A stretch of DNA of 9,991 nt from Pseudomonadota bacterium (GCA_021815835.1 JAKAZN010000028.1:1-9991); one strand, 5' to 3'. Positions 1 to 6,652 are shown, counted from the first letter of the stretch. Notes: generated from the letters alone by a model not told the origin. Numbers and translations are program-made.

Positions 1-674
1 GCCAGGGCGAAACCTCTCCGGCTGGCGCCCGATTTGGGCGGCTCCATGGCCCGCATTTCCGCCTGGGCCGTACGCGACGGGGCCAGTGTCGGGATCGCGG
101 CAGGCACTGGGACAGCGGCCGGCCTGAGGTCGGGCGCCCGGTCGAGTTCGGCCGACAGCATCCGCGCCAGGACATGAAGCCGCGCCAACTTGTCCGCGTC
201 CGCACGCACCAATTTGGGGAGCGGTGGCTGATTTTGCGCGACGAGGCGACGCGACAGCGCCTGTAGCACCTGCTCAAGCGCCTCCCGGGAGGCATCCTGG
301 GAGGCATCCTGGGCCTGGGACGCGACGCTCGGCTGAGGCGTCGGCGCGGTCGGGTCGGCATAGCGACGCCAGGCCGGATCCTGGTCGAGTGTCCTCAGAT
401 GGCGGGCGAGACGGAGCAGTGGCGCGGAACACCGCGAGGAGGCACCTTCGCCGTCGGCTGAGCGGGCCGCAGGCGGCAGGCCGGACGTGTCCCCGCCCGG
501 TGCCGCGCCCTTGCATCCATTCGGAGACCCCGCGCCGGAACCGTTCGGTGTTTCTGGTGACCCGACCAATGCCGTCGGGCCCAATGGCTTCGGGTGCAGT
601 GACGCGTCCTCGACAGCGGTTGAGACGCTGGAAGCCCCGGCGGGGCGGAACCGATGCTGGCCGGCGTCGTCCAT
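1..674 (-). CDS. Partial hypothetical protein with low-complexity N-terminus (C-terminus beyond window)
   Basis: Read on the minus strand from ATG at 674-672, an open frame of 224 codons runs to the window edge without a stop. An in-frame TAA at 719-717 lies upstream with no other ATG between, so the start is well fixed. A purine-rich AGGGGG (684-679 on the minus strand) ends 4 nt before the ATG. About the first 90 residues are rich in Gly, Ala, Pro and Ser and look disordered. Next comes a segment with LLRLARHL and DPAWRRYAD. Around residues 120-180 follow likely amphipathic helices (REALEQVLQALSRRLVA, then DKLARLHVLARMLSAEL), and then another Pro/Ala-rich stretch. I see no signal peptide, membrane segment or catalytic motif and do not recognise a family. 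A 12-bp in-frame duplication produces QDASQDAS. Continuous codon structure over 670 bases makes a real gene likely; its function is unknown. Confidence 0.6.
   Translation of the reverse strand, partial: MDDAGQHRFRPAGASSVSTAVEDASLHPKPLGPTALVGSPETPNGSGAGSPNGCKGAAPGGDTSGLPPAARSADGEGASSRCSAPLLRLARHLRTLDQDPAWRRYADPTAPTPQPSVASQAQDASQDASREALEQVLQALSRRLVAQNQPPLPKLVRADADKLARLHVLARMLSAELDRAPDLRPAAVPVPAAIPTLAPSRTAQAEMRAMEPPKSGASRRGFAL
289..312. repeat. 12-bp x2 in-frame tandem repeat
   Basis: The unit GAGGCATCCTGG occurs twice back to back (289-300, 301-312). On the minus strand it encodes a repeated QDAS in the partial protein. The length is a multiple of three, so the frame is kept, which agrees with selection on the minus-strand reading frame. 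Confidence 0.75.
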
Positions 675-751
675 CTCACCCCCTCGCGCTGCGGATGGTT
701 TCTGTGCGGCACGATTTTATCCTGGGCGTCGCGGCGGAACCGATGCCGGCC
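644..751. repeat. 19-bp imperfect direct repeat flanking the start of the minus-strand gene
   Basis: Positions 644-662 and 733-751 match at 18 of 19 bases (core GCGGAACCGATGC, then T or C, then GGCC). One copy lies in the first codons of the minus-strand gene and the other in its upstream region, 89 bp apart. The repeat may be a relic of a small duplication or a protein-binding site. Chance similarity in GC-rich DNA is possible but less likely at this length. Confidence 0.4.
714..719 (-). promoter_or_regulatory. Possible -10 element for the minus-strand gene
   Basis: On the minus strand the hexamer TAAAAT (5 of 6 to TATAAT) lies in a rare AT-rich patch about 40 nt before the ATG at 674, a suitable distance for a sigma-70 type -10 box. 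No convincing -35 box is seen 16-18 nt upstream, so this is weak support only. Confidence 0.2.
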
Positions 752-775
752 CATGGGCCCCTGAACCCTGCCCGG

Positions 776-855
776 GTTCGAATTTCAAAGCAGTTAAGCT
801 TTCGGCCCGCGACGATCGATCGGCCTGGGGCATGGTGTTCGGACCGTTGACGTCA
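776..855. promoter_or_regulatory. AT-rich patch with short palindromes upstream of the oxidoreductase operon
   Basis: The stretch 776-806 is much more AT-rich than its surroundings and contains TTCGAA and AAGCTT. It is followed by the palindromes CGATCGATCG (813-822) and TGACGTCA (848-855). It lies 55-135 bases before the ATG of the FAD_binding_2 gene and is the most likely place for that operon's promoter and operators. I could not fit a clean -35/-10 pair. Confidence 0.25.
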
Positions 856-909
856 TGACCCCGCCGTGGTTCCCGACAACCGCAGCCAACAAGGTCCGGA
901 CGAATCGAA

Positions 910-2661
910 ATGGCAGACAAATCGGAGCATGCTTCGGGTCGCGCTGACATTGCCGCGGCCGGGCCGCCGCCGGACGCGTGGCAGGCCGAGGCGGATATTG
1001 TGGTGATCGGCTCCGGCGCCACCGGGATGACGGCGGCGATCGTGGCGGCCGAGGCCGGCGCGTCGGTCATCGTGGTGGAACAGGAGCACGACATCGGCGG
1101 GCACGCGATCACCAGCGGCGGCAACGTGCCGCTGGGCGGCGGCACCAGCGCGCAACGGCAGCACGGCATCGCGGACTCGCCCGAATTGCTGTTCCGCGAC
1201 CTGACCGACTGGTCGGTGGTGGAACCGAACGGCTTTCCCGACTACCGCTACAACGATCGCGAGATCGTCCGTGCCTTCGTGGACTGCAATGTCGAGACCT
1301 TCGATTGGCTGGTCGCGCATGGCGTCGTGTTCGTGGACAAGGCGCCGGATGCGCAGGGCGGCAACGCGGTCGGCAATTCGGCGCCGCGCGAGATGCATTG
1401 CGCCGTGTCGCACTGGCCGATGGTGCAGACCGGCCTCCCCGCCGATCCGAAGGAGCAGGCGACGCGCTCCTCGGGCAACGGCCTGATGCGGCCTTTGGAG
1501 GCGGCGGCGCGCCAGGCGGGCGTGCGGATCCTGCTGCGCCACCGCATGGTCGGGCTGTATCGCGAGGCACCGACCGCAGGACGCGTGCTGGGCATCGCGG
1601 TGGACCATGCGGGGGCGCGGCTGGCTGTTCGCGCGCGCCGGGCGGTGATCATCGGCACCGGCGGCTCGACCGGGAACGTCAATTTCCGCCGCATGGTCGA
1701 TCCGCGGCTGACCGAGGAATATTGCGGCCTCGCCGGCATGCCCTGGTCGGACCAGGATGCCAGCGGCGAGCTGGCGGCGATGGCCATCGGCGCGTCGCTG
1801 TGGGGGATGTACAACCAGGTCGGCGAGTTCGGCTTCAACCTGACCAAGCCGGCGGCGATCGGCTGCCAGTACGGCTATCAGAACCTCCGCTGGTATCCAG
1901 GCAGCGCCGTGTTCGACAAGGCCGGATCGATCGGTCTGCCGGTGCGCGACTGGCAGGATGTGATCACGGTGAACATGCTGGGGCAGCGGTTCTATGCCGA
2001 GACCGGGCCGGGATTCACCACGAATAATTACAATTCGCTCGATCCCTATACGCAAGGGAGCTGGCGGAATGCGAACAACATCGTGTTCCGGCCGAACAAC
2101 TGGCTGAACGCGGCGATGGCGGGGATCGGCGACGGGCACAATGGCGGCGGGCCGATCTGGGCGATTTTCGACGCGGATGCGGTGCGGCGCGAGGCATGGG
2201 TGACCGAGGCGCCGCATGTCGATCGCGCCGGGGGGTTCTTCTTCGGCGCCGATACGCTGGCGGAACTGGCCGACAAGATCGCGATGCGGTACCAGCGGAT
2301 GCGCATGCCGCCGGAGAACCTGGAGCGCACGGTGGCGCGGTACAACGGGTTCGTGGAGTCGGGGACGGACGAGGATTTCGGAAAACCCCGGCCGCTGCAC
2401 AAGATCGCGACGCCGCCGTTCTTCGCCGCCTGGGCGAGCCCGGTGATCCATGACACGCGCATGGGGCTGCGGATCGATGCGCGCTGCCGGGTGGTCGATC
2501 TGGGTGGGCAGGTGATTCCGGGTCTGTATTGCGGCGGGGAATCGGCGGGCGGGTTCAGCCAGCACGGCCTGGCGCGCGCGATCTGCCAAGGATACATCGC
2601 GGGACGGGATGCGGTGCACCGCTCGCGCGATGCTTCGCCTGCCACGGGCTCCGCCGATTGA
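910..2661 (+). CDS. FAD-dependent oxidoreductase, FAD_binding_2 (fumarate reductase / 3-ketosteroid dehydrogenase-like)
   Basis: This 583-residue flavoprotein begins its Rossmann fold at residues 29-58: DIVVIGSGATG carries the GxGxxG dinucleotide motif (34-39), and Glu57 ends the second strand, where it would bind the FAD ribose. A second nucleotide-binding segment, RAVIIGTGGSTGN, lies near residues 244-256. The C-terminus has GLYCGGESAGG followed by GLARAICQGYIAGRDA, the usual last FAD-contacting block of fumarate reductase, urocanate reductase and 3-ketosteroid dehydrogenase flavoproteins. Members of this fold add or remove hydrogen across a C-C bond next to a carbonyl or carboxylate; the substrate here is not deducible. 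No Tat or Sec signal and no flavin-attachment or heme domain is visible, so it is probably cytoplasmic. The ATG at 910 has only a weak ribosome site (CCGGACG). The first ~28 residues are non-conserved in appearance. It is the first gene of the operon, 55 nt before the next. Confidence 0.85.
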   Translation: MADKSEHASGRADIAAAGPPPDAWQAEADIVVIGSGATGMTAAIVAAEAGASVIVVEQEHDIGGHAITSGGNVPLGGGTSAQRQHGIADSPELLFRDLTDWSVVEPNGFPDYRYNDREIVRAFVDCNVETFDWLVAHGVVFVDKAPDAQGGNAVGNSAPREMHCAVSHWPMVQTGLPADPKEQATRSSGNGLMRPLEAAARQAGVRILLRHRMVGLYREAPTAGRVLGIAVDHAGARLAVRARRAVIIGTGGSTGNVNFRRMVDPRLTEEYCGLAGMPWSDQDASGELAAMAIGASLWGMYNQVGEFGFNLTKPAAIGCQYGYQNLRWYPGSAVFDKAGSIGLPVRDWQDVITVNMLGQRFYAETGPGFTTNNYNSLDPYTQGSWRNANNIVFRPNNWLNAAMAGIGDGHNGGGPIWAIFDADAVRREAWVTEAPHVDRAGGFFFGADTLAELADKIAMRYQRMRMPPENLERTVARYNGFVESGTDEDFGKPRPLHKIATPPFFAAWASPVIHDTRMGLRIDARCRVVDLGGQVIPGLYCGGESAGGFSQHGLARAICQGYIAGRDAVHRSRDASPATGSAD

Positions 2662-2716
2662 CACGGGACGCCCGCACGGTACGCTGAACCGCATTCCTTG
2701 TTCGATCGAGCCAGCC

Positions 2717-3172
2717 ATGCAAAGCGCTGCTGAAACGGACCTGTCCCCGGCGCAACGCCAGGATTTGCGCGCGCTCGCCGGCCTCATGATCCCGGCGAGC
2801 AAGGAGTTCGCCGTCCCCGGCGCCGATGACGCGGCGATCTTCGACGATATCCTGCGCTCCCTGGGCCGCGACCGCGACAGCGTTCGTGCCGCGCTGGCCC
2901 GCCTTGCCGCGCAGGCGGGCGGCAGCTTCGCAGCGCTCGACGAGGCGGGCCAGGACGCAGTGGCGGCGGCGTTCCTGGCCACCAACACCCCGGACGTAAC
3001 CATCCTCGGGCGCGTCATCCTGCAATGCTATTACCGCGACGACCGCGTGGTGCGCTCCCTGGGCCTGGAACCGCGCCCGCCCTTCCCGAAGGGACACACG
3101 CTGGAACAGGGCGACTGGTCGCTGCTCGATCCGGTGCGCGCGCGCCCGAAGCTGTGGCGTGACGCGCCATGA
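2717..3172 (+). CDS. Gluconate 2-dehydrogenase subunit 3-like small subunit
   Basis: This predicted 151-residue protein starts MQSAAETDLSPAQRQDLRALAGLMIPASKE. The pattern of a short helical start, LMIPA, and a later YYRDDRVVRSLGLEPRPPFPKG then EQGDWSLLDPV resembles the small subunits (gluconate 2-dehydrogenase subunit 3 family) encoded next to GMC dehydrogenases. In known complexes this subunit supports folding and export of the GMC subunit and carries a Tat signal. Here no twin-arginine leader or hydrophobic segment is present, so the complex probably stays in the cytoplasm (inference). The open frame can be read upstream to an ATG at 2609, but that extension would overlap the preceding gene and looks unlike a family N-terminus, so I chose the ATG at 2717. 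Its stop overlaps the GMC start by 4 nt (ATGA at 3169-3172), which indicates translational coupling and a stable partnership. Confidence 0.75.
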   Translation: MQSAAETDLSPAQRQDLRALAGLMIPASKEFAVPGADDAAIFDDILRSLGRDRDSVRAALARLAAQAGGSFAALDEAGQDAVAAAFLATNTPDVTILGRVILQCYYRDDRVVRSLGLEPRPPFPKGHTLEQGDWSLLDPVRARPKLWRDAP

Positions 3173-4776
3173 CCGCCCGCAACGATCGGGTCGATGTGCT
3201 GATCATCGGCTCCGGCGCCTCGGGCGCGGCGGTGGCCTGGAGCCTGGCCGAGACGCGCATGAAGATCCTCTGCCTGGAGCAGGGCGATTGGATGAAGCCC
3301 ACCGACTTCCCCAGCAATGGTCGCGACTGGGAAGCCCGGCGCTACAGCGATTTCGATCTCAGTCCGAACCGGCGCGGACGCGACACCGACTACCCCGTCA
3401 ACGACGACAATTCATTGATGAAGGTCGCCAATTTCAACGGCGTGGGCGGCGGCACCATCCTCTACACCGCGCATTTCCCGCGCATGCATCCGTCGGATTT
3501 CCGGACCCGCTCATTGGACGGCGTGGCGGACGACTGGCCGGTCGATTACCGGACCCTGGAGCCGTTCTTCGCCGAGAACGACCGCATGATGGGCGTGTCG
3601 GGCCTCGCCGGCGATCCCGGCGTGCCGCCGCGCGCGCCGCCGATGCCGCCCGTGCCGCTCGGCCGCACCGGCATGGCCTACGCCCGGGCGATGAACAAGC
3701 TCGGCTGGCATTGGTGGCCGTCCGACACCACGGTTGCCACCACCGAATACGAAGGCCGGGCGGCCTGCATCAATCTCGGCCATTGCACGCCGGGCTGCGC
3801 GCAGGGCGCCAAGGCGAGCACCGACATCACCTACTGGCCGGCGGCGATCCGCGCCGGGGTCGAGCTGCGCACGCGGTGTCGGGTGCGCGAGATCACCACC
3901 GACGAACACGGCATGGCCGCCGGCGCGATCTACTACGATGCCGATGGCGTGGAACGGTTCCAGCCGGCCGAAGTGGTGATCCTGGCGTGCAACGGTATCG
4001 GCACCCCGCGCCTGCTGCTGAACTCGGCCTCGGCGCGATTCCCCAACGGGCTCGCCAATTCCAGTGGCCTGGTCGGCAAGAACCTGATGCTGCATCCCTG
4101 GCCGCAGGTGCGCGGCTATGTGGACGCGGAACTGGACGGCGACCGCGCGCCGATGACGGTGCTGTGGAGCAAGCAGTTCTACGAGACCGATCCCGCGCGC
4201 GATTTCGTGCGTGGCTACACGCTCCAGTTCGCCCGCGGCACCGGCGTGGTGAACGAGGCCGTCACCAGCGCCGCCATCGGCATGCTGCCCTGGGGCCAAG
4301 ACCATCACCGCGCCTATCGGCGGCTGCTGTATCACCGCCTGCAGATCGGCATCGCCTGCGAGGACCTGCCGGAGGAGCATAACCGCGTCACGCTCGACCC
4401 GGTGCTGAAGGACAGTCACGGCATCCCGGCGCCGCGGATCGACTACGCGATCAGCGAGAACACGCGGCGCATGATGGAACACGGCATCGCCCGGGCGACG
4501 GAGATTCTGGACGCGGCGGGGGCGACGAACCTCTATACCTCGCGCACGATCCTCAACAGCCCGGGGCATCTGCTGGGCACGGCGCGGATGGGCAACGATC
4601 CGGAACGGTCGGTGGTGAACGCCTGGGGCCGCAGCCACGACGTGAGGAACCTGTTCATCGTCGACGGCAGCATCTGGGTGACATCGGGCGGGGTGAACCC
4701 GACCTCGACGATCCAGGCGCTGGCTTTGTATATCGCGGACAGCATGAAACGGCGGCTGGCGACCTTGTTCGACTGA
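3169..4776 (+). CDS. GMC family FAD-dependent alcohol dehydrogenase with Fe-S-like cysteine motif
   Basis: This 535-residue GMC (glucose-methanol-choline) oxidoreductase begins with the ADP-binding motif VLIIGSGASG (GxGxxG at 14-19) and Glu37 at the end of the second strand. NGVGGGT (90-96) is the family's FAD pyrophosphate loop. At the C-terminus HLLGTARMG puts the conserved His at 467, and SGGVNPTSTIQALAL puts Asn510 in the second catalytic position, a His-Asn pair like choline oxidase. Residues 200-210 read CINLGHCTPGC, a C-X5-C-X3-C arrangement at Cys200, Cys206 and Cys210. The same spacing holds the 3Fe-4S cluster of the Burkholderia cepacia FAD-glucose dehydrogenase catalytic subunit, so electrons probably leave through a cluster rather than to oxygen (inference). 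The gene is coupled to the small subunit by an ATGA overlap. No cytochrome c gene follows, so the electron acceptor is not shown. The alcohol or sugar substrate is unknown. Confidence 0.88.
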   Translation: MTARNDRVDVLIIGSGASGAAVAWSLAETRMKILCLEQGDWMKPTDFPSNGRDWEARRYSDFDLSPNRRGRDTDYPVNDDNSLMKVANFNGVGGGTILYTAHFPRMHPSDFRTRSLDGVADDWPVDYRTLEPFFAENDRMMGVSGLAGDPGVPPRAPPMPPVPLGRTGMAYARAMNKLGWHWWPSDTTVATTEYEGRAACINLGHCTPGCAQGAKASTDITYWPAAIRAGVELRTRCRVREITTDEHGMAAGAIYYDADGVERFQPAEVVILACNGIGTPRLLLNSASARFPNGLANSSGLVGKNLMLHPWPQVRGYVDAELDGDRAPMTVLWSKQFYETDPARDFVRGYTLQFARGTGVVNEAVTSAAIGMLPWGQDHHRAYRRLLYHRLQIGIACEDLPEEHNRVTLDPVLKDSHGIPAPRIDYAISENTRRMMEHGIARATEILDAAGATNLYTSRTILNSPGHLLGTARMGNDPERSVVNAWGRSHDVRNLFIVDGSIWVTSGGVNPTSTIQALALYIADSMKRRLATLFD

Positions 4777-4814
4777 ACCGGGGTTCGACTGAACCGGGGT
4801 TCGACTGAACCGGG
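4768..4814. repeat. 16-bp tandem repeat, three copies, spanning the GMC stop codon
   Basis: The unit TTCGACTGAACCGGGG occurs at 4768-4783 and 4784-4799, with a 15-base third copy at 4800-4814. The first copy holds the last two codons (Phe, Asp) and the TGA of the GMC gene; the later copies repeat TTCGACTGA downstream. Each junction can form small hairpins (GGTTC-GACT-GAACC at 4782-4795 and 4798-4811). The array fills most of the 48-nt gap between two convergent genes and might end transcription from both sides, although there is no T-run. Confidence 0.85.
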
Positions 4815-4824
4815 CGCCGTCGCG

Positions 4825-5322
4825 CTACCCGTCCGCCCGCGGCACCCAGGGGATTCGCGAGAACCCGATGCCGTCCTCGGCCAGGCTCTCCGCCTGCTCC
4901 GGCGTCGTCTCCCCGTAGATTCCCCGCGCCGGGGCCTCGCCGTTATGGATCCGCCGCGCCTCCTCGGCGAAGCCGGGACCCACATAGTCGCAATTCCGCT
5001 CGACCTCCCCACGCAGGCGCTGGAGCATCGCGCGGACATGATCGGGCATCTGTCCGGCCACGGCGGTCGGCCCGGACGGCGGCGCGGCTGGCATGGGCGG
5101 GATGGGCGCGGCCGGGACGGCGGGCGTCGCTTCGGGTGCCTCGGCCGGCGCGGCGCCCTTGCGGCCCAGCGCCGGGGCCATCAACGCGCGGGCGATCTTC
5201 GTGTCACCGCAGACCGGGCAGGAAATCAGCCCACGCGCGGCCTGCCGCTCGAACCCGGCGCTGTCCTTGAACCAGCCGTCGAACTCATGCGCCTGGCTGC
5301 ATCGAACCTGGTAGTGGATCAT
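4825..5322 (-). CDS. DUF1178 family protein, zinc-ribbon-like
   Basis: This 165-residue protein begins MIHYQVRCSQAHEFDGWFKD. Cys8 and His12 followed by CPVC (Cys35, Cys38) form the N-terminal zinc-ribbon-like pattern of DUF1178, with the family's F-D-G-W-F after the first pair and KIARALMAPALG after the second. The C-terminal block with HNGEAPARGIYGETTPEQAESLAEDGI is also typical. Between them is a Pro/Ala-rich linker at about residues 56-90. The biochemical role of the family is not established. It is common in alphaproteobacteria, usually near a carbon-nitrogen hydrolase and glutaredoxin gene; here no hydrolase gene lies beside it. On the minus strand AGGGAA lies about 13 nt before the ATG, a rather long spacing. 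It is convergent with the GMC gene and divergent from the lipoprotein-caspase pair. It is presumably cytoplasmic, as no signal peptide is seen. Confidence 0.88.
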   Translation of the reverse strand: MIHYQVRCSQAHEFDGWFKDSAGFERQAARGLISCPVCGDTKIARALMAPALGRKGAAPAEAPEATPAVPAAPIPPMPAAPPSGPTAVAGQMPDHVRAMLQRLRGEVERNCDYVGPGFAEEARRIHNGEAPARGIYGETTPEQAESLAEDGIGFSRIPWVPRADG

Positions 5323-5430
5323 TGCGTCGAATCGTTCCCTGGACCGGCCCGCCGGAGCGATCGGCGACCGTGCTGGCTTGTAGATGGCATCCCGGGCGCC
5401 GGAGTGCCAGGGGAATCAGCCCCGAGGCTG

Positions 5431-5460
5431 CCCCCGGCGCCGGCCGAACCGGTCCGGGGG
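5431..5460. repeat. GC-rich inverted repeat in the divergent intergenic region
   Basis: CCCCCGG (5431-5437) and CCGGGGG (5454-5460) are perfectly complementary arms around a 16-nt centre. The centre contains a further CCGG...CCGG pair (5440-5443 with 5449-5452), so a nested stem-loop can form. It lies about 80 nt upstream of the sigma-54-like element. It may be a regulatory or structural site; the high GC content raises the chance of accidental pairing. Confidence 0.45.
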
Positions 5461-5512
5461 CGCATCGTCACGCATCCGTGCGGGTCGCCGACGGCCGTTC
5501 CCCGCTTCCCAT

Positions 5513-5529
5513 TTGGCAAGATTCCTGCT
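5513..5529 (+). promoter_or_regulatory. Candidate sigma-54 (RpoN) -24/-12 promoter for the lipoprotein-caspase pair
   Basis: TTGGCAAG (5513-5520), then ATTC, then CTGCT (5525-5529) matches the RpoN consensus TTGGCACG-N4-TTGCW at 11 of 13 defined positions. The invariant GG and GC are separated by exactly 10 bases (5515-5516 and 5527-5528). It is in a local AT-rich island in the intergenic region, oriented toward the lipoprotein gene. A start near 5540 would give a leader of about 75 nt. No matching sigma-70 -10 box follows at 16-18 nt. This is a motif match only. Confidence 0.4.
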
Positions 5530-5568
5530 GAATTGCGCCGCGCGCGGGCGCTCTCCCGGCCGGCCCAT

Positions 5569-5582
5569 CCCCTGGCCAGGGG
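5569..5582. promoter_or_regulatory. Perfect 14-bp palindrome, possible operator
   Basis: CCCCTGGCCAGGGG is a perfect palindrome 33 nt before the chosen ATG of the lipoprotein gene and downstream of the sigma-54-like element. Part of it (GCCAGGGGAA) recurs at 5406-5415. It could be an operator or a leader hairpin close to the ribosome site. Confidence 0.35.
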
Positions 5583-5615
5583 AAGCGCCCGGCGGGAATG
5601 TTCCAGGGAAACCAC

Positions 5616-6650
5616 ATGGCCATGTTCGGACCGCAGCCTCGGGCGCGTGGCACGCCCGCCCGGCCCAGACCGCAAAAGGCGATCGCGGCGGGCACCTTGC
5701 TCGCCGCCGGCCTGATGCTTGCCAGTTGCGCGCCCGGCGCGCTCAGCTTCCAATCGCAACGGATCGCCTATGAGCCGGCGGACGATGCCTGCCGCGGCCG
5801 GGTCCTCGCGCTCGATTCCACCGGAAATTTTTTCGCCGCGCGGATCCTGGCCGGCGCGGCGATCGGCGCCGGCGGCGGCGCGCTGATCGGTGGCGTGGCC
5901 AGCCAGAGCTGGAACGGGGCGCTGATCGGCGCGATCTCCGGCGCGGTGGTCGGCGGGGCCGCCGGCTACTGGAGCGGGCTTGAGCAGCAGAACCTGTCCA
6001 ACGCGGCGCTGGCCGACCGGATGTCGGGCGATCTCTCGCGGGAGAACGCGGAGATCGACCGCACCCAGTACACTTTCGATCGCCTGACCGATTGCCGGTT
6101 CCACCAGGCCGCCGAGGTCCGCGCCGCGTATCGCGCCGGGCGGCTCGACCGCGACCAGGCGGAGGGGCGGATGGCGGAACTGCGCCAGCTTGCGCAGGGG
6201 GATCTCGGTCTCGCGCAGCTCATCAACGACCGAATCCAGGGACGCGGCGCGCAATTCGCCTACGCGACCCAGCGGCTGGGCGCGCCGCCTCCGCCCCCGG
6301 TGCCGTCGGGGAATGCGACGGTCCGCCGCGCCGTGGCATTGAAGCTGACCCCCAGCCCCGATGCCCCTTCAGTGGAGCAGCTCCGTCCGCGCGAGCGCGT
6401 CACGGTGACCGGCGGGCGGGACGGCTACGCGCTGGTCCGCACGCCGGGCGGGACGCGCGGCTATACCGCGGCGAGCGATCTCGCCGGTCCGGGAGTGCGC
6501 TCGGTGCACGTCGCCACGGTGCGAAGCAGCGCAAGCGGCGGCTCGGTCGGCACCCTGGCCGGGTCGAACGCGGCGCGGCGCGACGCCTTCGCGCAAAGCG
6601 TCGCGGTCACGCAATCGGCCGAGACCAGCGGGTTCCAGTTGTCGAGCTGA
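5616..6650 (+). CDS. Glycine-zipper SH3-domain lipoprotein, partner of the caspase gene
   Basis: I chose the ATG at 5616 because AGGGAA (5605-5610) lies 5 nt before it; ATGs at 5598 and 5622 are alternatives. The 344-residue product has a basic N-terminus, a hydrophobic stretch and the lipobox LASC with Cys38 as the lipid-modified residue, so it should be a lipoprotein facing the periplasm. Residues 75-121 are a glycine zipper (GAAIGAGGGALIGG, then GALIGAISGAVVGGAAG), a motif that packs membrane helices. Residues 124-222 are charged and mainly helical. A Pro-rich hinge leads to an SH3b-like domain at about 232-290, including VRRAVALKLTPSPD and GYALVRTPGGTRGYTA. A Ser/Ala-rich tail ends the protein. 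Cys59 and Cys160 are the only other cysteines and could form a disulfide. SH3b domains often bind cell-wall peptides. The stop is 2 nt before the caspase start, so both are probably translated together. Its exact role is unknown. Confidence 0.8.
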   Translation: MAMFGPQPRARGTPARPRPQKAIAAGTLLAAGLMLASCAPGALSFQSQRIAYEPADDACRGRVLALDSTGNFFAARILAGAAIGAGGGALIGGVASQSWNGALIGAISGAVVGGAAGYWSGLEQQNLSNAALADRMSGDLSRENAEIDRTQYTFDRLTDCRFHQAAEVRAAYRAGRLDRDQAEGRMAELRQLAQGDLGLAQLINDRIQGRGAQFAYATQRLGAPPPPPVPSGNATVRRAVALKLTPSPDAPSVEQLRPRERVTVTGGRDGYALVRTPGGTRGYTAASDLAGPGVRSVHVATVRSSASGGSVGTLAGSNAARRDAFAQSVAVTQSAETSGFQLSS

Positions 6651-6652
6651 GC

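Noticed and set aside
224..858. Plus-strand open frames of 208 and 123 codons
   Set aside because: They lie opposite the minus-strand partial gene or cross the divergent intergenic region, have no clear ribosome site, and encode Arg/Pro-rich sequence.
853..3018. Long minus-strand open frame of 721 codons
   Set aside because: It is antisense to the clear FAD_binding_2 gene; its product is Arg/His/Pro-rich with no domain logic, as expected from GC-rich shadow frames.
3511..4638. Minus-strand open frame of 375 codons
   Set aside because: It lies opposite the GMC gene, whose motifs are intact, and shows no recognisable protein features.
4777..4824. Classical rho-independent terminator after the GMC gene
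   Set aside because: Small hairpins exist in the repeat but stems are only 5 bp and there is no T-run on either strand; recorded as a repeat instead.
5319..6254. Minus-strand open frame of 311 codons overlapping the DUF1178 start, the intergenic region and the lipoprotein gene
   Set aside because: It overlaps two well-supported genes and its sequence is Arg/Gly/Ala-rich without motifs. An extra gene joining the DUF1178 gene is therefore unlikely.
6092..6652. Upstream extension of the caspase gene to an ATG at 6092
   Set aside because: This part is out of frame within the lipoprotein gene and Arg-rich; the ATG at 6653 begins a proper signal peptide.
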